Below are positions 22,673 through 32,746 of a DNA stretch of 64,000 nucleotides, in pieces (the stretch's first letter is position 1; each line of letters opens with the position of its first letter). The notes below the pieces were generated by a model. That model had not been told where the DNA came from. It was given only the letters and a program-made list of their open reading frames with translations, and searched no databases. The stretch comes from Heracleum sosnowskyi (taxonomy: Eukaryota; Streptophyta; Magnoliopsida; Apiales; Apiaceae), in NCBI GenBank assembly GCA_030848705.1, contig JAUIZM010000012.1, forward strand, positions 3,226,679 through 3,290,678, given 5' to 3'. The translations under genes were made by a program, and so were the position numbers.

Positions 22673-24573
22673 TTATTTTGACCATAGACTTGGGGCACGG
22701 GGCTTTTTCTTCAATTTTTTGCTGCCTAGCAAATGTAAGCTTTTGAATACCTTAAGTAAACTATTGGCACACTTCCTTTGAGATGTAAAATTCAGAGAGC
22801 CTATGCAACCTGTCATGTGTCCAGTTGGATTTCTCTTCTTGCTCAACGTTCTTGCTCCCAGACAATATGGCTTTAAGCTCTGTAGATTTTCTGAAGTCGG
22901 TTTATTTATTCTCTCTGAAAAGTTCTGCACTTCAATTTTCTCTTTTAAGGTTACGAGTTCTTGTTCAATATTCTGAATTCTACAAGTTGTTAACTTGTAG
23001 TCATTCATCGAGACCTCGGAGCTTTCAATTGCAAAATCTCTCTGCAGAAAATAGCTTAGGGTTCTACTGCATGTTTCTTCTCCATCGACATATGGACTTG
23101 CACCTAGAATTTGGCTTCTTGACAAGCTTTCTGAGAATTTGCTAGAAACCGTGTATCTGAAGGAGTCTGAGCAATCTTTGAGCGCTTGGTGTGTGCTTCG
23201 TTGCTGAACATAAAGTGCCTGAACAATCAACCTTAGTGGCATCAACTCATTTTGAACTACTTCGACACAAATCTCTTGTGACATTTTCTGGCATTTAAGG
23301 TCTTTGCATATCATTTCCCTTTCTTCTTCCGACAAGTCAAGGTGCCCCTGAATAAATTCGACAGAAATTCAATAAACTGTGACATTTGCATTTCAGTCGT
23401 GCACTAATAATTGTTAGAACTCAAGATGAAATGAAGGAAAAGTTCTTAAGGATGAAGCAGCTTACCTGAAGGAAGGTATTCAGTGCCCTGTAAAGATAAT
23501 CATGGTTTTGCCTTATAGACATCGGCACAATTTCAATGAGATCCATGAATCGTTTAAAGCTAATTGCTGGATCAGTAGCAATATGACCAAGATACATGTC
23601 CCATAATTCTGCAACAATAGACTTACTTGGCAAAGGGGTATTGTTCGAGCCTATGTTAACTGACACATACGAAGAGATTATGCTCTCCATAGTGGCCAAT
23701 TCAAAGCTGGAAGAGAATGAACCTTTCTCAATTGTTGGGAGAAGGAAATCCTCAACGAAAGCTGTATTTAACAGAGACACTATTAAACCTTTCAACTTTG
23801 CAATAATAGTACCACTTGTGAGGCCAAGTTCCAGACACTTTGAAAGCAAAGAAAAGTAAAACCCAACAGGTATGATCTTACTAGCGTTTTCGCTAATAGG
23901 CAGCAAATTAACAACACCTTGTAATATATCCAAACTTTGGCTGTTTGTATCACCAGAACTCTCACAGAAGTTGCATGGCTTTATAGACAGAACCCACTTA
24001 TTCGCGTAGAAGAGAATGATCGGAGCAACATATTTCTCTCGCATACCTTGTCTTCTTAAAGATTTAATAATCCTTTCAAAAAACCTAAAGGGCAAAGCAA
24101 TGAGATCTTTAATCCAGACGTCCACGATTTCCTCCACTATTTGAAGGCTCCAAGCTTGACTGGCCAAAGCCTCCAGTGTGACAACTGGCTGGTCCCTCCT
24201 CCTTTCTGGATCAAGAATCTCCATGCAAGCCATAAATGCAAGAGACTCTATGCAGCGGCTCACAATTCGAAGCTCTTCCGCCCATGGAAGCAATGTTTCA
24301 CACTTTCGGAGAACAATTAAAGTGTCATTCCAGTTTTGCAATGCAACTTGGTTCAGATAAATATCAAACCTTTCACATAGATTTCGAGAGTTATGCTCTT
24401 CTCTTAATTCAAGAAATTCTGCTGCACATCTAAGTGCAGCAACATTAAACGGATTGACTAACGTGGAAGCTCCATAGATGAACAAGGCAATCATCTCAAA
24501 AGTTTCGGGTCCTCCTGGGAAATCTTTTGGTAGCTCAACCTCATTTCAATCTCTTAATTTTCTGTTCATGTAC
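22673..24573 (-). CDS. NPH3-domain protein lacking its BTB exon, unit 0
   Basis: Coding exons on the minus strand: 24573-23466 and 23347-22673. NPH3-domain proteins normally carry an N-terminal BTB domain and act as CUL3 ubiquitin-ligase adaptors in phototropin or auxin signalling. Here the frame opens only at the end of the BTB domain (PKDFPGGPETFEMIALF region), then the NPH3 domain follows with LPFRFFERIIKSLRRQG, FYANKWV, DYLYRALNTFL and LSEEEREMICKDL...CQKMSQE. A weak coiled-coil region and a basic tail (KKLKKKPRAP) end it. In this copy the codon before AsnGluVal is TGA instead of TCA, so translation could begin only at the Met of MIALFIYG. It keeps a VPMSI insertion absent from units 1 and 3. 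Upstream, a chimeric leader exon ends at 24749. Confidence 0.75.
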
Positions 24574-24748
24574 CTGCTTTTGGAAAACAGTGGATACTGG
24601 GCCATAACAAATAAGTTAATGACAAGTAACACAACTTTTTTATACAAGTGAACAATAAAAAAAAACCTCAGAAACATCAAATGCTAAATACTTCTACAAT
24701 TGTATTTACTTGGTCAAACTATTGATTCGGAGTTAATATTCATCTTAC

Positions 24749-25110
24749 CTTGTGAAGGCTAAAAGTTCTGATAAGTCTTCTTTCCTTTCCCTGTCTCCCT
24801 CTTCGGGAGAGGAAGCTAGAGAGAAGGTAGAGCTTATTGGGGAATTCTGTGTCTCTTTACTTCTTCTTGACGGGGTATTTATAGGCGCGGAGGAGGTCAT
24901 GTGATAGGCATGTGGTCGTTGGGAATCGCGCTCGGGCTGGGCCTAGGCACATGGTCATTGGGAGTTGCGCTTGGGCTGGGCCTGTTAGAGTTGTTCGGGC
25001 TGGGCCTGTTAGGGGTGCTCGTTTTGGCGCTCGGTCGGGGTTGGGGCAGATGGGCTTCCTGGCTGGGCTGGGCCGATTAGGGCAATCAGGCCCAGCCTAT
25101 CATTTGCCCT
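24749..25110 (-). promoter_or_regulatory. Promoter block A and 5' exon of NPH3-like gene, unit 0
   Basis: On the minus strand a TATA box (TATAAATA, plus coordinates 24876-24883) lies downstream of a GC-rich block. That block (24930-25095) carries at least seven TGGGCC/TGGGCT site II motifs, which are bound by TCP factors. The leader then runs to a donor at 24749 (AAG followed by GTAAGATG). The donor splices in frame to the NPH3 exon at 24573. Unit 0 lacks about 50 bp of leader that is present in the other units. Confidence 0.6.
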
Positions 25111-25159
25111 CCACTCCCTCATGCGAGCTTTGGTTGGATGGGGGAGTATATAAAATGAG

Positions 25160-25622
25160 GGTTATGGTATTGACAAGGGTCGATGTTGAAATGGTGCTCC
25201 CCTCTCGTAGGCGGGTGTGATCGACTATGAGAAGCGAGTTGGGTGTTGACGAGGGTCAACGTTGAAATGGTGCCCCCCCTCTTGTAGTCGGGTGTGACCG
25301 ACTATGAGAAGCGAGATGGGTGTTGACGAGGGTCAACGATGAAATGGTGCCCCCCTCTCGTAGTCGGGTGTGACCGACTATGAGAAGCGAGATGGGTGTT
25401 GACGAGGATCAACGTTGAAATGGTGCCCCTATCTCGTAGTCGGGTGTGACCGACTATGAGAAGCGAGATGGGTGTTGACGAGGGTCAACGTTGAAATGGT
25501 GCTCCCCTCTCGTAGTCGGGTGTGACCGACTATGATAAGAGAATTGGGTGTTGACGAGGGTCAACATTGAAATGGTGTCCCCCTCTCGTAGTCGGGTGTG
25601 ACGGACTATGATAAGCGAGATG
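25160..25622. repeat. GC-rich minisatellite, six copies of about 76 bp, unit 0
   Basis: GTTGAC marks repeat starts at 25245, 25322, 25398, 25474 and 25550, a period of 76-77 bp, with a diverged first copy at about 25169. Each copy has two inverted repeats: GTTGAC/GTCAAC around GAGG, and AGTCGG/CCGACT around GTGTGA. They carry inward-facing TTGAC W-box cores and TGACG (as-1 type) motifs. A plus-strand TATATAAA lies just before it at 25147-25154. Confidence 0.85.
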
Positions 25623-25739
25623 TTAATAGGTGTGTAGGGGGTGACTTCGTGCTCGAGAGGTCACGTCGCTTAGGAACCGTGGGGATTGTACGGAAAGGGT
25701 GGACGTGCGCCGAAATACGGGGGAATGTGCTGACGAGGG

Positions 25740-26075
25740 TACTGTTTTTAGAGAGAGGAAGCTAGAGAGAAGGTAGAGCTTATTGGGGGGGGGGGGATTC
25801 TGTGTCTCTTTACTTCTTCTTGACGGGGTATTTATAGGCGCGGAGGAGGTCATGTGATAGGCACGTGTTCGTTGGGAATCGCGCTCGGGCTGGGCCTAGG
25901 CACATGGTCATTGGGAGTTGCGCTTGGGCTGGGCCTGTTAGGGGTGTTCGGGCTGGGCCTGTTAGGGGTGCTCGTTTTGGCGCTCGGTCGGGGTTGGGGC
26001 ATATGGGCTTTCTGGCTGGGCTGGGCCGATTGGGGCAATCAGGCCCAGCCTATCAAGTTCTATCAGCAACATGAA
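25740..26075 (-). promoter_or_regulatory. Promoter block B (direct repeat of block A), unit 0
   Basis: Nearly identical to block A: the same leader start, the minus-strand TATAAATA (25829-25836) and the same TGGGCY-rich stretch. After AGCCTATCA it diverges into a separate sequence leading to the unit junction. The A and B copies flank the minisatellite in direct orientation about 950 bp apart, like LTRs around a tiny interior, but no primer-binding site or polypurine tract is visible. Confidence 0.55.
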
Positions 26076-26141
26076 CACGAACAGATATAGGTAAACCACT
26101 CTCTTGGCTCCTATCATTTAAAACAGTTGAACATTTCAGAT
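26076..26141. other. Segmental duplication junction
   Basis: A short linker (TAGGTAAACCACTCTCTTGG ... AACAGTTGAACATTTCAG) joins promoter block B to MO25 exon 8. The same linker is at 47566-47621 and 54992-55048, so all three junctions descend from one event. The real MO25 has CATACTTTTCAG at this point, so the breakpoint lies at the exon 8 acceptor, with TTTCAG as shared bases. Confidence 0.8.
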
Positions 26142-26767
26142 TTTAGGACTGATGTTATTAGATCGTTCAAATACTTCAGTGATGGTACTATATGTTAGTT
26201 CAATAGACAACATGAGGATCCTCATGAACCTTCTCAGGGTAATTACTATTTGTTTATTTATCTAGCTATGATTCATAATGCAATATTTATTTCTTTTTCT
26301 AATCTTAAAATTTCACATTGTGTTTTAAGGATTCAAACAAGACAATCAAATTAGAAGCATTTCATGTGTTCAAGGTGATCTTCTAAACTGGGCTGAATTC
26401 CTTTTTATGTTGTACATATATGTTCTCTGATCTTGAATCTTCTATATATTCTTGCTTGTTTCTGTTACTAGCTTTTTGCTGCTAATCAAAACAAGCCTCC
26501 TGAGATTGCTCGTAACAAACAGAAGCAAGCTTCTGCGATTCTTTAATGACTTTCATTTTGATAAAGGTATAGAACTTGCTCTATCTCGTAAAATCATAAT
26601 TTTGTTCTGTACTCCACAAAGTAACCATTCAATTCTTATGCGACCACATTTTGCTTCAGAGGACGAGGATTTCAAGTCAGACAAAGCCCAGGTTGTTAGG
26701 GAAAATTGAGACACTTGAACCTACCACTCCATCTGCATCTCCTCAAAGATGTGAGATTCCCTGCTAG
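26142..26767 (+). pseudogene. MO25 exons 8-11 fragment, unit 1
   Basis: The last four MO25 exons with their introns, so a DNA-level copy. Exon 10 has lost 8 bp after CCTCCTGAGAT (CGTGAATG in the real gene), shifting the frame. Exon 11 has an extra A (GGGAAAATTGAG). Exons 1-7 and the promoter are absent. Confidence 0.9.
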
Positions 26768-28589
26768 TGGAAATAGATGCAACACTTATCTGATTAGTTT
26801 GTATATATTTTTCCGTCATTCCCTTTTTGGTCATTCTTGTTTAACTTGGAAATAATTTCCAATCTTAATGTTATTTGTACTTACATTTTGTTCAGAATAA
26901 CTAAAAGTCCATTTTTACTACAATGTTGATCTCTAACTATTACAAACATTTATAGATGTCCACAAGTTTTTTTTTTTTTTTTAAACTTGTTTACAGTTAA
27001 CTCAACTTAAAGTGTTGAGGATACACTGTTTTTTCCCTGTACAACCTTGAATAAATAATACAATCTAGAATGTTTTTTAGTATCTTGTTTCTACATAATT
27101 CTTAGCAGAGCATTTACAACCTTGAAAACAAAGTGTCTTGCTAAGATGAAGGTCTTATCTAATGGTAATGGTTATGAGCTCGCTATGTGTTTTCTTGTTC
27201 ACTATTTTTGATTCTCTATTCATCTGTGTTCAGATGCTCAATAGTATTCTCTAGTCAATACCATGCTCAACCTACACCTTCATATCCGATAAGAGTTTCA
27301 GTTCTTGTATCGATCTTCCATAACTTGATGCCAGTCTTTTGGCAGAGCAAAGTTTCTTCCCAAGTTTTTGAGATTTTGTGCCGACTAACTAGATAAGATT
27401 TTTGCTTACTATTCCCATGACCAGTGCAAAAGACCTCTAGATCTTATGCTTGTATACATTTATATATAAACATAATCTATAAGAAGGTAAGAAAAAATGA
27501 TGAGTTCTTGTGGATAACTTGTAAAATCAAGATTCGCTTACCCGAAATATTCAAACAAAGTAAAGATAGTTAAAATATTATAAAAAGCAAAATTCTTAGC
27601 TACGAAACAACATATATATGAATTTTGAGATAAACTGATTACTAATTAATTTTAATAAGTGGAGAAGCATTTGTAAATAAATTGTGCTGAAAACATATCA
27701 ACTAATTTTACTTGCACTGGTACTTGCGCCGAGTTACAATAGAGCTGCACATTTAAAGTTAGCGGAGAATGTCAGCTGAAAGCTGGATATGAGGATCATT
27801 ATCTAGGCCGTTTTCTGGTCGGACTGGCAAAGCATCAAAATATGGGAAAAGTGAAAACTGAGAAAAGCCCTCCTGAGGAGTCTGAAGAAGACTTGACAAA
27901 TTATTCATCTGGGAGAATGCCACACATCTCGATGGGTCTTTGTGACTATGATAAATGTGTCAAATTTCCCCTCACCAGTGCTCAACCCTGTGGAAAAATG
28001 CAGAAAGGCCTCATATGAATTATTAATATGTAATCAAAGTAGGCATAAATGTGTACTTAGGTTGTAGTTCATGAAGAAAGTTCATGTATGTTGGAAATAA
28101 TATCTTTGCATTTGAATATATTTGAGATATGCACTTGTTACTACTCCCTGTGTCCTGATATAGGTTCTTAACCCTTTCAATTTTGAAATGTCCCATTCAT
28201 TCATTAACGCGTCCTAAAATAACTTATTTTTCTTCAACTTCATTGTTTTCTTAAACTCGGTACCCAACAACAATGTTAAGTACTGAAGTACTATATTTAA
28301 ATATTCTTAAAAAAGCATTTCATGGAGAAAGATTTGAATTTGTAACTACTATAGATTCAGTTTTAGGTTCCCTCCGTTGTATCTTGTATTTCAGTGAAGC
28401 TAAAAAGGGCTAACTTAAGAGGATATGTATGGGAATGTGATGCTGTCTTTTAACTTAAAAGATGATGTTTGATGTTAATCTTAATCTTATCGCATGTGTA
28501 CTAGAATATTCCTCCACTGATTAAAGGGCAGGAATATAGATTTATCGGGAGTTCAGAAGTTGCAATAATGGAGGAATCATCAAACCAAA
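26768..28589. other. Unit 1 region with PP2 exon 3 relic and Stowaway-like piece
   Basis: Continues the MO25 downstream sequence, then the PP2-like pseudogene at 27729-28018. An AT-rich segment at about 28141-28380 is bounded by ACTCCCTGTGTCC and TTCCCTCCGTTG, resembling decayed Stowaway-type termini. Confidence 0.5.
27729..28018 (+). pseudogene. PP2-like exon 3 pseudogene, unit 1
   Basis: Matches the last exon of the PP2-like gene (FKVSGECQLKAG, FLVGLAKHQNMGK, KSPPEESEEDL), but begins with an in-frame TAG right after GAGTTACAA and has no linked exons 1-2 in order. It ends TGA at 28016-28018, lacking the final LII-type strand. It represents a second, diverged PP2 lineage. Confidence 0.7.
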
Positions 28590-28908
28590 GGATCTTATCT
28601 AAAGAATCATCAGTCAATTTCAGTAAAACAGTGTAGAAGTAGCAGCAGCAACATGAGAAATCACAGAGGTACTCTTGAAGTAAAGCTTCTGAAAAGATCA
28701 TCAAGCAATGCTCAACTTTTCCAAAATTCCATCGATCCTCAAAACCTCCAGGCAAGTAATCATGAAAGTTAAGAATAATATGTGGATGCATGTGTGCGTG
28801 TGATTGGAGTGGTTATAATTGAAATTATAATAGAACTGCCATTCTGATCTTTCATTTCTTTGATTAATGTTCAGCATGGCACTATTATGTGAAGGCATGC
28901 GATCTTAA
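28590..28908 (+). pseudogene. PP2-like exon 1 and exon 2 relic, split by a transposon, unit 1
   Basis: A decayed exon 1 (28590-28752) ends in the GC donor GCAAGT. After an intron-like stretch, exon 2 starts at 28875 (CATGGCACT...GATCTT) and is cut at 28908 by the CACTA-like element. The same structure is at 57499-57817. Confidence 0.65.
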
Positions 28909-29470
28909 CACTACAACAAATCTGGCCATTTACGACGGAATCACTCAGTGCAACGAACTTACGACGGAATGAAAAAATCGTCGTAAATCTGCCCATTTAC
29001 GACGAAAAACTTACGACGAATTCACTTGGGGCACCGAACTTATGACGGAATGAAAATTCTGTCGTAATTACGACGGAAACCATTTATGTCATAAGATAAT
29101 TATTTTATTAATAAAATCTAGCATTAAATAATTAAAAAAAGAGTAGAACGATGTTGTTTTTAACTTACGACGAAATTAAAAAAAAAAGTATTCCGTCATA
29201 AGTTAAAGATTTAAATATTTTATTCTCCTTAAATCTAATTGAAATAAAAATAATATTATATTACAAAAAAACATAGTTTTAAAACGAATATACCACAATT
29301 TTTTCTTGGTAACAGAATTTTAGGTGTGCTAAATTCAAATTTTTCTCTAAAAACTTGGCAGTAAATTCAATTTTTTTCCCAAAAACATTGGCGGTAAATT
29401 CAAAATTTTCCAAAATTTTGGCGTCCAATAACTTATGACAGATTCCGTCGTAAGTTAGCACAATATTTAT
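28909..29470. mobile_element. CACTA-like element fragment, unit 1
   Basis: Begins CACTACAACAAAT, a CACTA (En/Spm) terminus, followed by many subterminal copies of TTACGACGGAA in both orientations. Matching inverted motifs (TTCCGTCGTAAGTT) occur on the right side near 29443-29456, but the outer right terminus is missing, so it is truncated. No transposase. It interrupts PP2-like exon 2. Confidence 0.55.
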
Positions 29471-29504
29471 AAAAAGTAGCATAATATTGATGTTGCAATT
29501 TTTT

Positions 29505-29820
29505 TAAAACATTTCCCGACGATCTAACCATATGTATATCAAGATTTATTTGTTTAAGTGATATTCAAAAAATATTAGAAAAAATAAATTTATTTGGTTT
29601 GAGATTATAATAGTCGACTACTTGTTTGACTAGTACTTCTAACTAGTGTTTAGTCCTATATTGATAATTTGATTTTTTTTTAAAATATTTACCGACGATC
29701 CAACCCTATGGATGTCAAGATTTATATGTTTGAGTGATATTTCAAAAATATTAGAAAAAATAAATATATTTGTTTCGAGATTATAGTAGTGATTTGACTA
29801 TTAATTCTAAATAGTGTAAG
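29505..29820. repeat. Two-copy imperfect tandem repeat of about 170 bp
   Basis: The segment from about 29505 (CCGACGATCTAACC, ATATCAAGATTTAT, GAGATTATAATAG) is repeated from about 29680 with mismatches. It is AT-rich and non-coding, next to the truncated CACTA-like end, and is duplicated again at 58414-58725. Confidence 0.6.
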
Positions 29821-30189
29821 AAACAAACAACAAACAAAATACTAATTGACTAAGGGTATCTGCATTTTTGCAGAGCTCACTGCAAGGGTTAAGGCATTAA
29901 GCACCAAAGACTCAAATAATTAGCCAAAAGCAGAGGCCTGTAGGAATTTTCTTTTTCTTTTTATATCCTGGACATGTACCTTATACTAATACACTCAAGC
30001 TTAGATGGGACATTTTAGGAGTACATATGTGCTGCTTTTTATCCTTAAGAGATATAACGTTGTTCATGTTCGCGTGTGCTGGATTCCTCCACTGATGGAA
30101 GGGAATCATCGTATTAAAGGATCTAATCTAGATAAGGAAAGAAACATCAGTCATTTTTAGTCTTACAGGATTGAATTGATGTTACTTGG

Positions 30190-30196
30190 TATAAAT
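30190..30196 (+). promoter_or_regulatory. TATA box of PP2-like gene, unit 1
   Basis: TATAAAT about 100 bp upstream of the ATG at 30293, in the same context as units 0 and 3. Confidence 0.6.
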
Positions 30197-30292
30197 TGCG
30201 TTCAAGGAGAGGGAGTATAGTGTAGCAGCAGCAAGACGAGAGATCTACAAGGCACTCTTGAAAGCAAAGTTTGTGAAAAATATTATCAAGCA

Positions 30293-30992
30293 ATGGCTCA
30301 ACAAATTCAAATCTGTGATGTTAAGCCAAATCTTGTGACCCTTCCACATTGCAAGAACACCATCAATGTTCAGCACCTCCAGGCAAGTGATCATGAAATT
30401 TTAGACTTGAATTGCAGTAACATTTATGATCAGTGTGTTACTGATTCATCTTAAAATATATTGTGCTGATTGTTTTCTTCTTATTATTAATATCCAGCAT
30501 GGTACTGTATTTGTGAGGCCACGTGATCTTCAGTTGGAAGGGAACTGGATAAAGCAGTAAGTATGGAGAAGCATTTAGTGTTCCCGAAAGGTATATGCAC
30601 ATACATTGCTGTCCCAAACAACGTATCTAATAAAGTTCATTAATTTTATTTGCAGGGACACTTTCATTGAGTTACTAGAGAGCTTCAAATTCAAAGTTAG
30701 CGGAAAATGTCAGCTGAGACGCGGAGAGGGTCCTTATGTAGGGCATTTTGTGGTCGGTTTGTCAAAGGATCATAACATGGGAAAATTGAAAATTAAAAAA
30801 AGCCCTCCTGAGGAAGAATTTGAAGAAGACTTGACTGGTCATTCATCTGGGATGATGATACCCATCGCGATGGGTATTTGTGATGATGAATATGTCCAAT
30901 TTTCCCTCACCAGTGCTGAACACCACTGGAAACTGCAGAAAGGCCTAATCATATATGGTGTTACTTTTACACCTGTGAAAATGAATAATTAA
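30293..30992 (+). CDS. PP2-like lectin, unit 1, three exons
   Basis: Exons 30293-30382, 30498-30556 and 30656-30992; 161 residues, intact. Intron 1 again uses GCAAGT. Compared with unit 0 it has VRPRDLQLEGNW for VSPRALQLEGNW, RRGEGPYVGH for RGREGPYVGH, SAEHHWKLQ for SAEPYSKLQ and a different C-terminus (FTPVKMNN). The Trp at the SAEHHW position matches the conserved aromatic of PP2 proteins better than unit 0 does. The copia element inserted about 180 bp downstream of the stop. Confidence 0.6.
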
Positions 30993-31170
30993 TATGTAAT
31001 CAAAGAAGCCATGCATAAGTGTGCCAAGCTCATGGCTTATGTTGTTTAAGTTCATCATGCATGTTATAACGAAATAATTACATTAACCACCTTGCACAGG
31101 CTAGGTTGTCTAATGTACTATGAAATAAATAAATAAAAACCATAACTACCATTAGGTAGGTGGTATATCC

Positions 31171-32129
31171 TGTTAGCCAATCTGTGCAAATATACAGAAA
31201 CGTGTTTGTGTGAATTAAACAACAGAAAAATATAAGAACCGAAGGAGACAGGAGAAAACGAAGGATATTGTTTATAATCCGAGTCCAGTGCGTAACTGTC
31301 TCCTTAAAGCGTATTTGCCCCTCACCGTATGTTCGGAACAATAGCCTCCCAGGATAAAACGGATTTCCGATGCAGCTATGCAGCACCTTCAACGAACTGG
31401 AACAAGTATTGAAACTATCACCGACAGGTAGGGAGAAAAAGAGGACGGCTGTGTATTATGTGTGTTTAACCCTAATCTTTATTGAATTTATAGAGACAAG
31501 GGAAGACCTGTGTACTACTCCATTTAATTAATTAAAACGCGTTAATTAATTAAATCGGTTACAAATTATATCGAATTAATTTGAACCAAATCAATTAATC
31601 TGAAATCAAATCAGATTAATTTAACAGTCAATTTATTTGAGCCAAAACACAATGGAAATAATAAATTAGCAAAACTGGTCCGTAATTATTCGGGCCAAAT
31701 ATTTCCGCATTCGTGTCCGCAGGTCGCCCACGAGCGAGCCCGAGGCTTGCGAGGTAACGAAATCCTCTTCCGATCTTCCACAATTTGCACCCCCCCTGCG
31801 CGCCCGCGTAGGTGGTGGAGCAACACATGACTAACACAAGTAAACAAGTCACATGTGTTTTGCTATATAAACATAAAGAAACTCCATTATGTTTTCTATG
31901 TGGGATCATTGCAACAACACTATAAATTTCCATTCTAAGGGAGCAACTTTGGATCATCTTATCTCATCCATCCCTTAGTCGTTTTGAGTGATTGAACATG
32001 CCTTGGAAAGCTCTCGTAACGGAGAACACAACCCAAGCATAACTCGTTACGAACACGCAACCGAGACTCACTCATCCTTATGCTCAAAATGACTCATCAA
32101 AGTGGGACTTGAACCCACATTTTCCAACA
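31171..32129 (-). repeat. Copia 1 LTR (3' LTR of the minus-strand element)
   Basis: 959 bp, TG...CA ends. Differs from the partner LTR mainly by about 18 extra bases containing AATTAAAACGCGTTAATT near 31530-31552, a palindrome that could have been gained here or lost in the other. Confidence 0.92.
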
Positions 32130-32746
32130 ATCCCCCACATGGGTGAGATTGATGATTTAGTAGCACACACCAGACAGATAGACACGTGGTTTGGCTTGGT
32201 GATAGATTCTGCGATTCGATATAGCATACGATAGGTAGAAATTGTTCTTTGAACCTTCGCTTGAACAAGCATACCGACTTTACTAGTAGACAGTAGACAC
32301 GATGTCCTTGAACTGTTCGATCGTTTGTGTAAACGATGATATACTTGTCACCATATCTCTTCTAACTTGTTCAGTTCTCATGAGTATGTCCATTTTGGCC
32401 ATGGACATCGTCCTGGTTCTGCGGGAGTTTCTAAAGAATTGTGCCTCACAATTCTCCTTTGAAGCGGCCCCACTTCTCTCCTACATAGGTGATCTTTATC
32501 TTAAAGAGTAACCCGCGTTTACTCAACCGAATTACAAGTGTTCAACCCTGAACTGCATGTATTCGTCAAAGATCATTAAAAGTTCAAAACTTACCCTCAT
32601 ACCGTACGGGTCTCACTGTTTCTACATCATAGGAACAGGCCAGGGTTTTCCCCCACAGTGATTTGGTCATCATGATTTAGTTTGCCCATTGAACCATGTT
32701 CTTGGGACCTCCAGTCAGCAATGGTTGGGTATCCACCATGACGCCG

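Larger units (their letters stand above)
17338..26075. repeat. Segmental duplication unit 0 (founder copy)
   Basis: From MO25 exon 8 to the end of promoter block B, this interval is repeated to the right three more times in direct orientation. Order: MO25 exons 8-11, PP2-like relics, PP2-like gene, NPH3-like gene, promoter A, minisatellite, promoter B. It is the only unit attached to the upstream MO25 exons, so it keeps the working MO25 end. It differs from units 1 and 3 by lacking the CACTA-like insertion and by a 15-bp stretch retained in NPH3. Confidence 0.85.

Noticed and set aside
22825..23145. Plus-strand 106-codon frame opposite NPH3 exon 2, repeated in units 1 and 3
   Set aside because: It is the antisense shadow of a coding exon; its conservation follows from the duplication.
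25160..25622. CRISPR-like array
   Set aside because: The repeats are contiguous 76-bp units without unique spacers, in a plant nuclear setting.
25854..26090. Gly/Leu- and Pro-rich open frames in the GC-rich blocks on both strands
   Set aside because: They arise from repeated TGGGCC motifs, appear on both strands of the same DNA, recur in every promoter block and overlap TATA boxes. They are not proteins.
26142..26767. Functional short MO25 gene in units 1-3
   Set aside because: No promoter or exons 1-7, and an 8-bp frameshift in exon 10 of every copy.
31628..31957. Open frame of 109 codons within the copia 1 LTR
   Set aside because: It lies in non-coding LTR sequence, recurs in the other LTR in altered form and has no recognisable protein features.
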